From NCBI GenBank assembly GCA_900546345.1, contig URCI01000034.1, positions 1 to 30,776 on the forward strand: a stretch of 30,776 nt of DNA. The letters run 5' to 3'. Shown in pieces: positions 15,907 to 25,082 of this stretch. A program made the position numbers and the translations under genes. The notes beneath the pieces are model-generated. The model did no database searches. It was not told where the DNA came from and worked only from the letters and a program-made list of their open reading frames with translations. Source of the stretch: an uncultured Prevotella sp. (GTDB lineage: Bacteria; Bacteroidota; Bacteroidia; Bacteroidales; Bacteroidaceae). The first letter of the stretch is position 1. Every line of letters starts with the position of its first letter.

Positions 15907-17709
15907 TTAATCTATGATTCTCACACCACCCTTGTCGGCCGAGCTCACGCTTTGGGCATAGGCACGCAATGCCTTGCTGACCACACGATGACGCTTCAGA
16001 GGCTGCTGCGGACGTGCGTTGAGTTCCTCGTCGCTCAACTTCACATTGATGCTACGGTTCGGGATGTCTATCTCGATGATATCGCCATCCTTGATCTTTC
16101 CGATGTTACCACCGGCGGCAGCCTCCGGCGAGATATGGCCGATGCTCAATCCGCTCGTGCCACCCGAGAAGCGTCCATCCGTGATCAAGGCACATTCCTT
16201 GCCTAAGTGACGGCTCTTGATATAAGAGGTAGGATAGAGCATTTCCTGCATACCCGGACCGCCCTTGGGACCTTCATGTGTGATCACCACACAATCACCG
16301 CTCTTCACCTTACCGCCCAAGATACCGTCGCAGGCATCTTCCTGTGAGTCAAAGACCACAGCTGGTCCGGAGAAATGCCACAGACTCTCGTCAACACCTG
16401 CCGTCTTCACCACACAACCATCTTGTGCGATGTTGCCAAAGAGTACAGCCAAACCGCCATCCTTGGTATAGGCGTGCTGCAGGTCGCGAATACATCCGTT
16501 GGCTCTATCCGTGTCGAGTGACGGCCATTGCGTGTTCTGGCTACCCATCTTGGTAGAGAACTTCCGGCCTGGCGCACTATGATAGATGCGGTCGGCCTCC
16601 GGGTCAATCGTAGCACCTGTGATATCATATTTCTTCATGGCTTCGCCCAACGTCATTCCGTCCACACGCTTCACGTTTGGACGGATCAGGCCGCCTTTGT
16701 TCAACTCATTGAGGATGCCGAGGATGCCACCGGCGCGGTTGCATTCCTGAACAGAGTATTTCTGCGTATTAGGAGCCAGCTTACAGATACAAGGCACCTT
16801 GCGGGAGAGCTGGTCGATGTCGTGCATCTTGAAGTCCACCCCACCCTCTTGAGCAACAGCTAAGAGGTGAAGCACCGTATTGGTACTGCCTCCCATGGCG
16901 ATGTCGAGCGTCATGGCATTAAGGAAGGCGTCTCTTGTAGCAATGTTACGGGGCAGCACGCTGTCATCTCCATCTTCATAATAGGCCAAGGCATTCTTGA
17001 CGATCTGACGGGCAGCCTGCTTGAAAAGCTCAATACGATTGACATGCGTAGCGAGGATCGTACCATTGCCCGGCAGTCCGAGTCCGATGGCCTCCGTCAG
17101 AGAGTTCATGGAGTTGGCTGTGAACATACCGGAGCAACATCCGCATCCCGGGCAGGCGCACTGCTCAATTTTTTGCAGTTCGTCATCACTGACCTCAGTG
17201 TCGGCACCTTTTACCATGGCCGTGATCAGGTCGGCATTCTCACCGTTCCATCGTCCTGCTTCCATAGGACCACCGGAACAGAACACTGTCGGGATGTTAA
17301 GCCGCATGGCTGCCATGAGCATACCCGGTGTGACCTTATCGCAATTGGATATGCAGATCATGGCATCTGCCTTATGAGCGTTGACCATATACTCAACTGA
17401 GTCAGCGATGATGTCGCGTGAAGGCAGAGAATAGAGCATACCATCGTGTCCCATGGCAATACCGTCGTCGATAGCGATCGTATTGAACTCAGCCGCGTAA
17501 CAACCCATGCTTTCGATCTCCTGCTTAACAATCTGGCCTATATCGTGTAGATGTGTGTGTCCTGGTACAAACTGCGTAAATGAATTGACAACAGCAATGA
17601 TCGGCTTACCAAACTGTTCCTGCTTCATTCCTGTGGCTACCCAAAGCGCGCGGGCTCCCGCCATTCTTCTGCCTTCAGTACAGACAGCACTTCTCAATTG
17701 ATGCTTCAT
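15907..17709 (-). CDS. ilvD: Dihydroxy-acid dehydratase
   Basis: Iron-sulphur dehydratase catalysing the third common step of valine and isoleucine synthesis. 600 aa from the ATG at 17709 (MKHQLRSAVCTEGRRMAGAR), the family's usual start. The open frame continues up to 17736, but that stretch overlaps the promoter. Visible signatures are ISNCDKVTPGMLMAAMRLNI followed by PTVFCSGGPMEAGRW, and the cysteine cluster CPGCGCCSGMFTANSMN, which supplies cluster ligands. The C-terminal signature DGRFSGGTSGLSIGHISPEA is also present. It is the first gene of the ilvD-ilvB-ilvN-thioesterase unit. Confidence 0.97.
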   Translation of the reverse strand: MKHQLRSAVCTEGRRMAGARALWVATGMKQEQFGKPIIAVVNSFTQFVPGHTHLHDIGQIVKQEIESMGCYAAEFNTIAIDDGIAMGHDGMLYSLPSRDIIADSVEYMVNAHKADAMICISNCDKVTPGMLMAAMRLNIPTVFCSGGPMEAGRWNGENADLITAMVKGADTEVSDDELQKIEQCACPGCGCCSGMFTANSMNSLTEAIGLGLPGNGTILATHVNRIELFKQAARQIVKNALAYYEDGDDSVLPRNIATRDAFLNAMTLDIAMGGSTNTVLHLLAVAQEGGVDFKMHDIDQLSRKVPCICKLAPNTQKYSVQECNRAGGILGILNELNKGGLIRPNVKRVDGMTLGEAMKKYDITGATIDPEADRIYHSAPGRKFSTKMGSQNTQWPSLDTDRANGCIRDLQHAYTKDGGLAVLFGNIAQDGCVVKTAGVDESLWHFSGPAVVFDSQEDACDGILGGKVKSGDCVVITHEGPKGGPGMQEMLYPTSYIKSRHLGKECALITDGRFSGGTSGLSIGHISPEAAAGGNIGKIKDGDIIEIDIPNRSINVKLSDEELNARPQQPLKRHRVVSKALRAYAQSVSSADKGGVRIID

Positions 17710-17736
17710 AAATCTTATTCTTATTGGTATTTTCAT

Positions 17737-17745
17737 GCAAAGTTA
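17737..17745 (-). promoter_or_regulatory. -7 promoter box of the ilvD operon
   Basis: Minus strand TAACTTTGC matches TAnnTTTGC. A TTTG on the same strand at 17768-17771 gives a 22-bp spacer, slightly long. The ilvD ATG is 27 bp downstream, and no leader-peptide attenuator fits in so short a leader. Confidence 0.6.
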
Positions 17746-17847
17746 CAACAAATATTGCAATCTACAACAAAAAAGTCTATTATTTTTAAGAATAGAAAGA
17801 ATAAAGGGTGTTCAAAACAAAAATACAATTGTAAAAAGGCGGTTACG

Positions 17848-17893
17848 AAAAAAGCTCTAAGGAAAAGCGCCGAAGTCATCTTTTCCTTAGAGC
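17848..17893 (-). terminator. Intrinsic terminator of the DPP IV operon
   Basis: Perfect 13-bp stem (GCTCTAAGGAAAA at 17854-17866, TTTTCCTTAGAGC at 17881-17893), 14-nt loop; six A at 17848-17853 form the U-run on the minus strand. It is ~48 bp after the DPP IV stop. Confidence 0.9.
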
Positions 17894-17940
17894 CAGGAGG
17901 TAAGTCTTTGAAAGTTATCTTCTTTCCATCATGTGGCAGA

Positions 17941-20145
17941 TCATTTCAAGTGCTCTTCAAACCACTGTGTGATCTGACGAAGGAGGTGGTTGCGGGTATT
18001 GCCCCCCGAGATGCCATGATTGCGATTGGTATAATACAACTCTTTGAAATCTTTGTCAGCCTGCACCAGCGCCTCAGCATATTCAAAAGTATTCTGCGGG
18101 TGGACGTTATCATCCGCCGTTCCATGACAGATCAGCAGGGCACCATGAAGACGGTCAGCCCGCGTGATGGCATTATCATTATAGCCATCAGGATTTTCTT
18201 TCGGCGTGCGCATATAGCGTTCGGTGTAGACCGTGTCGTAATAGCGATAGCTTGTCGGAGGAGCCACAGCAACGCCGGCCTTAAACACCGGTCTCCCTTC
18301 ACTCATGCTCATCAACGTGCAGAAGCCACCATAGGACCATCCCCAGATGCCGATATTGTCTTTGTCGACATAAGACTGCTTACCCAGCCAGAGAGCCGTC
18401 TCGACCTGATCCTTTGCCTCAAGGTTACCTAAATGAAGATAAGTGCATTTCTCGAAGTCTGCACCACGTCCACCCGTACCGCGGCCGTCTACACAGACTA
18501 CAATGAAACCTTGTTGTGCGAGATACTGGTCGTAAGCGCCACCCTGTCGCATGGAGCCGGCATCCCAGGAATTGATCACCTGCTGGTTGCCCGGTCCGCT
18601 ATATTGGAACATGATCACGGGATACTTCTTGTTAGGATCAAAGTTGGCCGGCTTGATCATCCAACCATTGAGTTTAACGCCTTCGGAAGTGGTAAAAGAG
18701 AATGTTTCGCGCTTGGTCCAACCGTAATCGCTGATTTTCTGTTTTAATTCATGATTATCAAGATTGGTAGCGATCACCTTGCCATGATTGCTACAGGTAC
18801 TATATATATAAGGTGTATTATAGTCGCTCCAGCAATTGACGAAATAACGCAGATCGCTGGAGAAAATGGCCGTGTTCCATCCCTCTTTGTTCGTCAGCCG
18901 TTCTGTCTTGCCGTCCTTATGCGTCACATAGATCTGGCGGTCCTGAGGATTGAGCGCAGCCGCCTGATAATAGACATCCCCGGTTTTCTCGTCATAGCCA
19001 TAGACATCCGTGATATCGAACTTACCATTTCCAATCTTTCTCAGCAGCTGACCATTGATGGTATAGAGATACAGATGCATATAACCGTCACGGTCAGAAG
19101 GCAACAAAATATAATCACTGCCAATCCGTGTAGCCTCCATCGCCTCCTCCTTGACATAGCGAGAGACATGTTCCGACAATAACAACTGGGCCACGGTGCT
19201 GCGAGGATTCACGCCATAAAGATTCAGCACATCCTGATGACGATTCATCGTGTAGACGATGACGCGGTTGGGATTGGAGGTAGGAAGGATACGTGGCATA
19301 TAGCCATCACTGTCTACAGGCACCTGCAGGCGCTGGATACGGTGTGACTGGATGTCAAAGCTCCAGGCACTGACAGTGGCATTGCGCTCCCCGGCCTTCG
19401 GGTATTTATAAGCATATTCACCTGGATAGACCGCATATTCTTTATGCTCTGGATTTAAGCCCTTGAACATCTGCAAGCGATACTGCTGTACGGCACTCTC
19501 GTCGTATTTCAGCCAACAGAGCATGGTGCCATCGGCATTGAACGTCAGGGCATGAGAGAAAGCAAACTCCTCCTCGTTGACCCAGTCGGGGATGCCATTG
19601 ATGATGTGATTGAAGCGTCCGTCCTTGGTCACCTGGCTCTCACTGTTGTTATAGAGCAGTTTCACCAGGAAGATATTGTTATCACGGACGAAAGCCACCT
19701 TTGTGCCGTCGGGCGACCACACCGGAGCCTGCTGAGGTCCTCCTTCAGAAAGCGGTTCCAGTTTTCGTGAGGCCATCGTATAGATATAGAAGACCGCCTT
19801 GTAAGAACGGCGGTAGACGGGCTGTGTATGGGTACGGATCAGCATACGCTTACCATCCGGCGACATGATATAGCCATCGAAGTCATCGATCTTGGTTCCC
19901 TGCGTGTCATCGACATCAAACAAGACGGCCGTCTGCTTACCAGTTTTGAAAGAATACTGGATGATCTGCTTCCCATTTTGGGATATACTGGCATATTGGT
20001 CGGTACCCTCCAAAGGATCAATACCAGAAATGCGTTGAGCCGTAAACGCTCCCGCTGTCAACGACTTGAGATCGATGCGTTTGGCAGCAACACCGGAATA
20101 GGTAATAGCCATACAAAAGAAAATAAAGAAAACAATTTTTTTCAT
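17941..20145 (-). CDS. Dipeptidyl peptidase IV (S9B family), exported
   Basis: Removes N-terminal dipeptides, typically with Pro or Ala at position 2. 734 aa from the ATG at 20145, chosen because MKKIVFFIFFCMAITYSGVA is a signal peptide; the open frame goes 10 codons further up and overlaps the preceding gene. The beta-propeller (~40-480) includes DWVNEEEFAF; the Glu-Glu pair (~191-192) that binds the substrate's free N-terminus is the DPP IV hallmark. The C-terminal alpha/beta-hydrolase (~490-734) carries the triad: nucleophile Ser in GIWGWSYGGF (~604), Asp in GTADDNVHPQN (~679), His in NRNHGISGGN (~710). It is probably periplasmic. Its ATG is 10 bp from the membrane-protein gene's stop; last gene of a four-gene unit. 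Confidence 0.93.
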   Translation of the reverse strand: MKKIVFFIFFCMAITYSGVAAKRIDLKSLTAGAFTAQRISGIDPLEGTDQYASISQNGKQIIQYSFKTGKQTAVLFDVDDTQGTKIDDFDGYIMSPDGKRMLIRTHTQPVYRRSYKAVFYIYTMASRKLEPLSEGGPQQAPVWSPDGTKVAFVRDNNIFLVKLLYNNSESQVTKDGRFNHIINGIPDWVNEEEFAFSHALTFNADGTMLCWLKYDESAVQQYRLQMFKGLNPEHKEYAVYPGEYAYKYPKAGERNATVSAWSFDIQSHRIQRLQVPVDSDGYMPRILPTSNPNRVIVYTMNRHQDVLNLYGVNPRSTVAQLLLSEHVSRYVKEEAMEATRIGSDYILLPSDRDGYMHLYLYTINGQLLRKIGNGKFDITDVYGYDEKTGDVYYQAAALNPQDRQIYVTHKDGKTERLTNKEGWNTAIFSSDLRYFVNCWSDYNTPYIYSTCSNHGKVIATNLDNHELKQKISDYGWTKRETFSFTTSEGVKLNGWMIKPANFDPNKKYPVIMFQYSGPGNQQVINSWDAGSMRQGGAYDQYLAQQGFIVVCVDGRGTGGRGADFEKCTYLHLGNLEAKDQVETALWLGKQSYVDKDNIGIWGWSYGGFCTLMSMSEGRPVFKAGVAVAPPTSYRYYDTVYTERYMRTPKENPDGYNDNAITRADRLHGALLICHGTADDNVHPQNTFEYAEALVQADKDFKELYYTNRNHGISGGNTRNHLLRQITQWFEEHLK

Positions 20146-20155
20146 GTCATTATTT

Positions 20156-20800
20156 TTAATAGCTAAAGAAAACAAATTGAATGGAACTCACAAACATGGT
20201 CAACAATACATATAAAAGCAGGATTGGCATCAACCAAGCGTGCTGAGCGCACAACGACTGACAGACACCGTCTACTCCGTGCAAGGTACCACCGATGAGG
20301 CCATAAACGATCGACGTAGTGACGGCGATGAAGCAGGCACTCGGGATGATACTGGCAGAGAAGCTACTGCCAGACACCGTCCCCGTCACGCTCAACAGCA
20401 CAGCCTGTGGTGGCAAGACCAAGAGCAAAAGGCAGCCGATCTGCAGTGCGCCCAACAGGCAGGACGTGACCATGGCCAGCCTCATCCGCCGCGAAAGATT
20501 GGAAAAGCCACTCTTGACACACAGCACCATCATGCTGAGGAAAGAACTTTCCTTGAGAACTCCCCAAGCCATAACGCTCAAAATGATCCATACCAAAGGC
20601 GCAGAAGCCTCATTTTTGACAAAATCGCCAAAGAACCATCTCATGCCACGACCACTCAGCAAAGAGTAGATAGCAGTTTGGGGCATCGCAGCAGAAAGCA
20701 GCCACGACACAAAGATGAGAATGACTTGCCCAACGGCCAGACCGATACACAGCCGATATACAAATTGACGCCAGGAAACCAACTTTCTATTAAGCTTCAT
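20156..20800 (-). CDS. Short AbgT-like polytopic membrane protein
   Basis: 214 aa from the ATG at 20800 (MKLNRKLVSWRQF). The open frame runs further up to 20866, but that part overlaps the regulator gene and reads unlike a membrane protein. It has about five hydrophobic segments, e.g. LCIGLAVGQVILIFVSWLLS, APLVWIILSVMAWGVL, LLGALQIGCLLLLVLPPQAV, and a C-terminal LMPILLLYVLLTMFVSSIQF. The segment YSLLSGRGMRWFFGDFVKNE with the helix after it resembles the N-terminal part of AbgT-family aminobenzoyl-glutamate transporters, but the protein is under half their length (about 500 aa). This similarity is from memory and tentative. The start overlaps the regulator's stop by 11 bp, which suggests translational coupling; DPP IV follows 10 bp downstream. 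Confidence 0.75.
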   Translation of the reverse strand: MKLNRKLVSWRQFVYRLCIGLAVGQVILIFVSWLLSAAMPQTAIYSLLSGRGMRWFFGDFVKNEASAPLVWIILSVMAWGVLKESSFLSMMVLCVKSGFSNLSRRMRLAMVTSCLLGALQIGCLLLLVLPPQAVLLSVTGTVSGSSFSASIIPSACFIAVTTSIVYGLIGGTLHGVDGVCQSLCAQHAWLMPILLLYVLLTMFVSSIQFVFFSY

Positions 20801-21512
20801 CGGGCTGCAGATTATCCAAATCAAGTATATGGAGTTGCAAGGCCCGAACGACGAGACGCGTAGCATTCACACTGGAGCCTTTCCCATCCGGGAAGAGACG
20901 GTTGACCAGCTCATTTTGTCTTTTCTCCAAGCTTTTGACGCCAAATGGCATTCCACGCAACGCCGTGATCTGCTCTTTGGTGTAACCCAAGGCGAGATGA
21001 CGGAGGAAGCGCTCGTCATACTCATCAATGTCGTAATCGATCAGCGCCTCCTGGCGCATGAGGTCATTGTTCACACTGCGTTTAAACCGTTCGACGATCT
21101 TTTCCAGGATCGGTTGATTGAAGACCAGACGCTTTCCGTCCATGACACTGGCCACATCACCCCTCGTCAACAGTTCACCACTTTTCAAGATGATGCCGTC
21201 ACAGCCTGCGTCAAGAGCGTCTACCCAAAGTTTTTCATTGAGTATTTCACCCGTGAAAATAAGCACTTTCACTTGAGGGTGAGCCTGTTTGGTCTCTCTA
21301 CACAGTTCCACCCCCACTGTCGTTGACCCGCTCAGCCCCAAATCCAGCAGTACAAGATCAGGCAATTGCTTGGCCATCAGCTTGCGATACGACACCTCAT
21401 CAGGTGCCGTACCGATAATATGCGCTTCAGGAATATCGTTTTTGAATATTCCCTCTGTACCTTTTAACTCCAAAGGTACATCTTCCACAATCACAACATT
21501 AAAGTCATTCAT
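20790..21512 (-). CDS. LuxR-type response regulator
   Basis: 240-aa two-component regulator. The receiver domain (~1-125) has the acidic pair in VVIVEDVPLE, the phosphoacceptor Asp in DLVLLDLGLSG (~57), the Thr in VLIFTGE and the Lys in GIILKSGE. A C-terminal LuxR/GerE-like HTH (~170-235) follows: FLRHLALGYTKEQITALRG, then GVKSLEKRQNELVNRLFP. The link (~125-170) is longer than usual. The gene begins 2 bp after the sensor-kinase stop, so the kinase is almost certainly its cognate partner. The targets are unknown; autoregulation of its own operon is a natural guess. Confidence 0.93.
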   Translation of the reverse strand: MNDFNVVIVEDVPLELKGTEGIFKNDIPEAHIIGTAPDEVSYRKLMAKQLPDLVLLDLGLSGSTTVGVELCRETKQAHPQVKVLIFTGEILNEKLWVDALDAGCDGIILKSGELLTRGDVASVMDGKRLVFNQPILEKIVERFKRSVNNDLMRQEALIDYDIDEYDERFLRHLALGYTKEQITALRGMPFGVKSLEKRQNELVNRLFPDGKGSSVNATRLVVRALQLHILDLDNLQPDEA

Positions 21513-21514
21513 AT

Positions 21515-24500
21515 CTAAAGAGAATTATGTTTCATTGCCGCCAGACAGTATTCTTTGATACGCTCTGGCATGACCACCTCGATCTGCGTGCCTTTCTCCG
21601 TTGCGACACTATTCAGTCCACATGCCCGGAGGTTGGTAGCCTCTCCCATCTCTCTGACGATCTGCCGGCAGAGCAGAAAACGAACGTCGGAAGTGTAGGG
21701 CGTGAACATAGCCCTGCATTTGGCTTCATCATCGTGCCGGTGCTCCAGCAGCAACAGCATCTTGAAATAGCCATTTCCTATCGTATGGTCGAGGATGACC
21801 GGAGCTTTCTTTTCATTGACATCACTCAGCAGGTCAAAGAAATAGCCCACCATCTCGTTGTCCAAGCGGATGGGTGGCACCTGCCTCATGGCCTGCTGCG
21901 CGAGTACGACATAGAGATCGTGATAATAGTTGACAAGTTCTGCTATGTCGCTGATATCCTCAGGAGACTCCTGTATCAGTTGACGGATGCGTGAAGGATA
22001 GTACATCGTCTCATGTTTGAAAGCCGAGAGACAATTATCCAGCACACTATTAGACACATGGAGCCGCGTCGACTCAAGTTGAAGTCTTCTCTGCTCGTCC
22101 TCAGCGAACTCCAAATCATCAGCTTGTCTCATCTGGCCCTGCATGGCTTCCAATTCTGCCTGTCTGACCTTTTTGACGAGATTAGACAGTTTGGAGAGTT
22201 GGTCAGCATTGAGATCAAACGATGAGAAATCGGCCAATTGATCAATGCCTTTGAGTTTCTGTTCATCTGTAATATCTGCCGTCAGCAGCTGGCTCATCTT
22301 TTTGATTCTCTCAATACATGACTGGTAATCGAGCTGATGCCTGTAATAAAGGAAATAATAGGCAGGGAGAATGGTCAGCAGCAGCACTACCAAGAGGATG
22401 ATGGCCACTGTCTTGTTGTTCTCGCTGCGCTGCATCATCCTGACATACTCCGGCAGGCTGCTGTCTGCACTGGCTTGTCTGAAAAGCTGTGTATAGATCT
22501 GATTGTTTTTCTCGTAAAGCTTCCATTGATGCAATGCCAGGGCCGCGACAGCCGTTTCGTTGCTGACATCGAGCAGGATCGCAGTGTCCTTGGGTGACAG
22601 TACTGCTCTGCAACTGTCAGCGAAGAGCAAAGCACGACGATAATCTCCTCGTATATTGCAATAGTAGGTACTGTCAGCATAGACAGCGGCCCTACTTTCA
22701 TGGGCAGTTCCCCGACGAGACACGGATGGAGCAGCGAAAGTGGCATGCAGGACTGAAAACAACAGGACGATCATCGTAAGGGCACGACGGAAGCCATAAG
22801 GTAAGCGGAAGAAGACGCGAGTGCCTTTGTTCAACTCGCTCTCCGCGCCGATGGCAGATACGCTGAAGATACGACTCATCTTCTTGTATTTTTCTATGAT
22901 GCCATTACAGTTCTTCAGCCCAAACCCGTGTCCTCCCGTATAAGTACGGTCAAAGACATGGCTCAACTTCTCTTTCGTCATCCCCGGACCATTATCCTCA
23001 ATGCTGATCTCGACATAGTCGGGCATGCCGGTGGCCTCGACTTTGACGATGCCATTTTTCTGGGAGAACTTTCGGGCATTGTCTGCGATCGTGTTGATCA
23101 TAAACAGCGTGAGAGCCTTGTCGGCTTTCACCTTCAAATCGGTTGGCTTCACTTGCAGGTCAACACCCTTGATACGAAAAGAGGTACGGGAACGCTCGAC
23201 CATGTCGAACAGTTCCTGCAAAGAAAAACTTTCTATCTTCAGGCTGACATCCCCTTGTCGCATCTGTATCCACTGCGTAAGCACCGTGTTATAGTCATTG
23301 ATGCTATCGGTAATCTCCATGAGATAGTCGTAATTGCGTTTTTTCCAATCAGCGTCTCGCTTCTGCTTCTGGCTTTCCCCTTCTTGCTTTAATTGATGGA
23401 CGACATAGACCATACGATCAATGAAAGGCAAGATGCTGTTGACCAGTTGCACCTTGGCTCGTGCATCGAGATTGCGTCGTTTATACTGTTGCAGATGAAG
23501 ATTGCCAATGGCCAGTTGCTCCCTCACTTCACTGATATGCTCATTCATGAGCCGGTTGCGTTCTTTATTCTCGCTTTGCCAGTCTTTCAGCGGTTCCAAC
23601 AGTGTATCCAAAGAGAAGGCTCTGTCGCTCTTACGACGTTTCGCGTCAAAGACAAACAACAACACAACGAAGATGAGGATCATCAGCACAACAGCCACCA
23701 ACATGACATTGAGTTGTTGAGAAGAACGGTTGAGCTGACCGGCCCGTGCTTCCAGCAGCCTGTCCTGCCGCGTACGTTCCTGGATATCAAGATAAAGATT
23801 TCTGTTTCTATCGCTGTTGACTTTATCGTCTACAGCCGAATAGACCAGAGAGAGACGCTCACGTATCGAGGCAACCAAATCGGGCGCCTGATGAACCGCC
23901 TTGATGGACAGCGCCCGTTGAAGGCAGATCAATGCTGAACGATAGTCATGGATATACCAGTAGCACTCTGCCAACGTGCGGTTGGCACCCGCCACCTGAT
24001 ACACATCCCCATAAGACGTGAAGACCTGCAAGGCCCTTAAGGCCATATTGCCGGCCAAGAGAGAATCCGGCATATCATAAGCATTGAGATAGTTGAGGGC
24101 TGGCCCATTGTTACGAATCAAAAGACGGCGCATGGCCGGATCCTGTAAGTGCTCACTCATCGACTGGAGAGCCTGGGCCTCCCAAAAAGGCATATGACAG
24201 CGTTGGGCCAGTACATAGGCTTGAAGAAGATATTCAAACTCAGACTGAGCAATCTCTTGCTTGCTCCCACCGGACAGAATACCGCCTGCACCAATATTAT
24301 AGCAATAGTTGATATACTGGGCCGTGTCCTGCGTCAACTGGTTCCATCCGTTCATCTCCTGTATGGCTTGTGCCGCCTGTTGGCCGAGTCCAACGTAATA
24401 ATAGTAAGTAGAGACAACGATCTGGAATTCACTTTGCGCATAGAGCAGTCTACTTTGCTGATGGGGCGAAAGTTGATAGGACTCTGTCTGAAAGCGCTGC

Positions 24501-24931
24501 ATACATCGGAGCGCACGCTCATGATAGTCATAAAATTCTTTATTGAACGACTCGCGTTGACATAGGCGCATCAACTGCACATCCGAGATGAGAATCTCGA
24601 TCTGGTTGTCGGTAAGCTGCGGCACCTGTTTGAGAAGTTTCCAAGCATCGCGATATTTCATGCGTGCGATGTTCACAAAAGCCAGATGGTTATACGCTTC
24701 GGCCGCCCCATCCCCCTGATTTCCGGAGAGTGTCAGCGCTTTACGGGCATACACCTCAGCGGAATCCAGGTTGCGATAATGCCATGCATAGGCCAACTCG
24801 TTGAGATGGTCTATCCGCTCCTGCTCTTGATCGGAGCAAGAAGAGAACAAGGGCAGCAAAATGAGCAGAATCATCACTTGCGACCCAAGCTGATAGATCG
24901 TCTTCATTGTTTTGTGTTGTAGACTATTCAT
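21515..24931 (-). CDS. Large two-module sensor histidine kinase (DUF5112/DUF5113-like)
   Basis: About 1138 aa from the ATG at 24931 (24907 is also possible); the open frame to 24961 overlaps the promoter. Numbering here is from 24961. Order: hydrophobic N-terminus with a lipobox-like FSSC (~40-42); TPR-like sensor (~50-400); TM ~417-438; DHp-like helices (~505-575); HATPase domain (~606-723) with N-box MINTIADNARKFS, G1 IEDNGPGM, G2 GGHGFGLKNC. Then a second signal-like TM (~726-743), a second sensor (~744-850), TM ~852-873, a coiled coil, DHp-like FKHETMYYPSRIRQLI (~981-996) and a degenerate ATPase-like end. The first DHp lacks an obvious His; the second has one. Followed by its response regulator after 2 bp. 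The DUF family names are recalled, not checked. Confidence 0.85.
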   Translation of the reverse strand: MNSLQHKTMKTIYQLGSQVMILLILLPLFSSCSDQEQERIDHLNELAYAWHYRNLDSAEVYARKALTLSGNQGDGAAEAYNHLAFVNIARMKYRDAWKLLKQVPQLTDNQIEILISDVQLMRLCQRESFNKEFYDYHERALRCMQRFQTESYQLSPHQQSRLLYAQSEFQIVVSTYYYYVGLGQQAAQAIQEMNGWNQLTQDTAQYINYCYNIGAGGILSGGSKQEIAQSEFEYLLQAYVLAQRCHMPFWEAQALQSMSEHLQDPAMRRLLIRNNGPALNYLNAYDMPDSLLAGNMALRALQVFTSYGDVYQVAGANRTLAECYWYIHDYRSALICLQRALSIKAVHQAPDLVASIRERLSLVYSAVDDKVNSDRNRNLYLDIQERTRQDRLLEARAGQLNRSSQQLNVMLVAVVLMILIFVVLLFVFDAKRRKSDRAFSLDTLLEPLKDWQSENKERNRLMNEHISEVREQLAIGNLHLQQYKRRNLDARAKVQLVNSILPFIDRMVYVVHQLKQEGESQKQKRDADWKKRNYDYLMEITDSINDYNTVLTQWIQMRQGDVSLKIESFSLQELFDMVERSRTSFRIKGVDLQVKPTDLKVKADKALTLFMINTIADNARKFSQKNGIVKVEATGMPDYVEISIEDNGPGMTKEKLSHVFDRTYTGGHGFGLKNCNGIIEKYKKMSRIFSVSAIGAESELNKGTRVFFRLPYGFRRALTMIVLLFSVLHATFAAPSVSRRGTAHESRAAVYADSTYYCNIRGDYRRALLFADSCRAVLSPKDTAILLDVSNETAVAALALHQWKLYEKNNQIYTQLFRQASADSSLPEYVRMMQRSENNKTVAIILLVVLLLTILPAYYFLYYRHQLDYQSCIERIKKMSQLLTADITDEQKLKGIDQLADFSSFDLNADQLSKLSNLVKKVRQAELEAMQGQMRQADDLEFAEDEQRRLQLESTRLHVSNSVLDNCLSAFKHETMYYPSRIRQLIQESPEDISDIAELVNYYHDLYVVLAQQAMRQVPPIRLDNEMVGYFFDLLSDVNEKKAPVILDHTIGNGYFKMLLLLEHRHDDEAKCRAMFTPYTSDVRFLLCRQIVREMGEATNLRACGLNSVATEKGTQIEVVMPERIKEYCLAAMKHNSL

Positions 24932-24949
24932 GTAAACGCATCTCTCTTT

Positions 24950-24958
24950 GCAAAAATA
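24950..24958 (-). promoter_or_regulatory. -7 promoter box of the sensor-kinase operon
   Basis: Minus strand TATTTTTGC matches TAnnTTTGC, ~19 bp before the ATG at 24931. This argues against a start at 24961. No TTTG -33 element is evident. Confidence 0.55.
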
Positions 24959-25052
24959 CAATTATTTTCTGAAAAGAAAAAGAAAATGCCGAAAATTGGC
25001 ACTCATCTATAAATTATTTAGTTTCTAAAGTCAGATTCTAAGTTTTTATTGC

Positions 25053-25061
25053 TATTTTTGC
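25053..25061 (+). promoter_or_regulatory. -7 promoter box of the LacI-family regulator gene
   Basis: TATTTTTGC, 21 bp before the ATG at 25083, is the mirror of the box for the divergent kinase operon (~95 bp apart). No clear -33 TTTG or operator palindrome is seen. Confidence 0.5.
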
Positions 25062-25082
25062 AACAACATATAGAAAGTTAGC

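Noticed and set aside
17698..17760. Leader-peptide attenuator upstream of ilvD
   Set aside because: The promoter box leaves a leader of only about 20 nt, with no Ile/Val/Leu-rich leader peptide and no competing hairpins.
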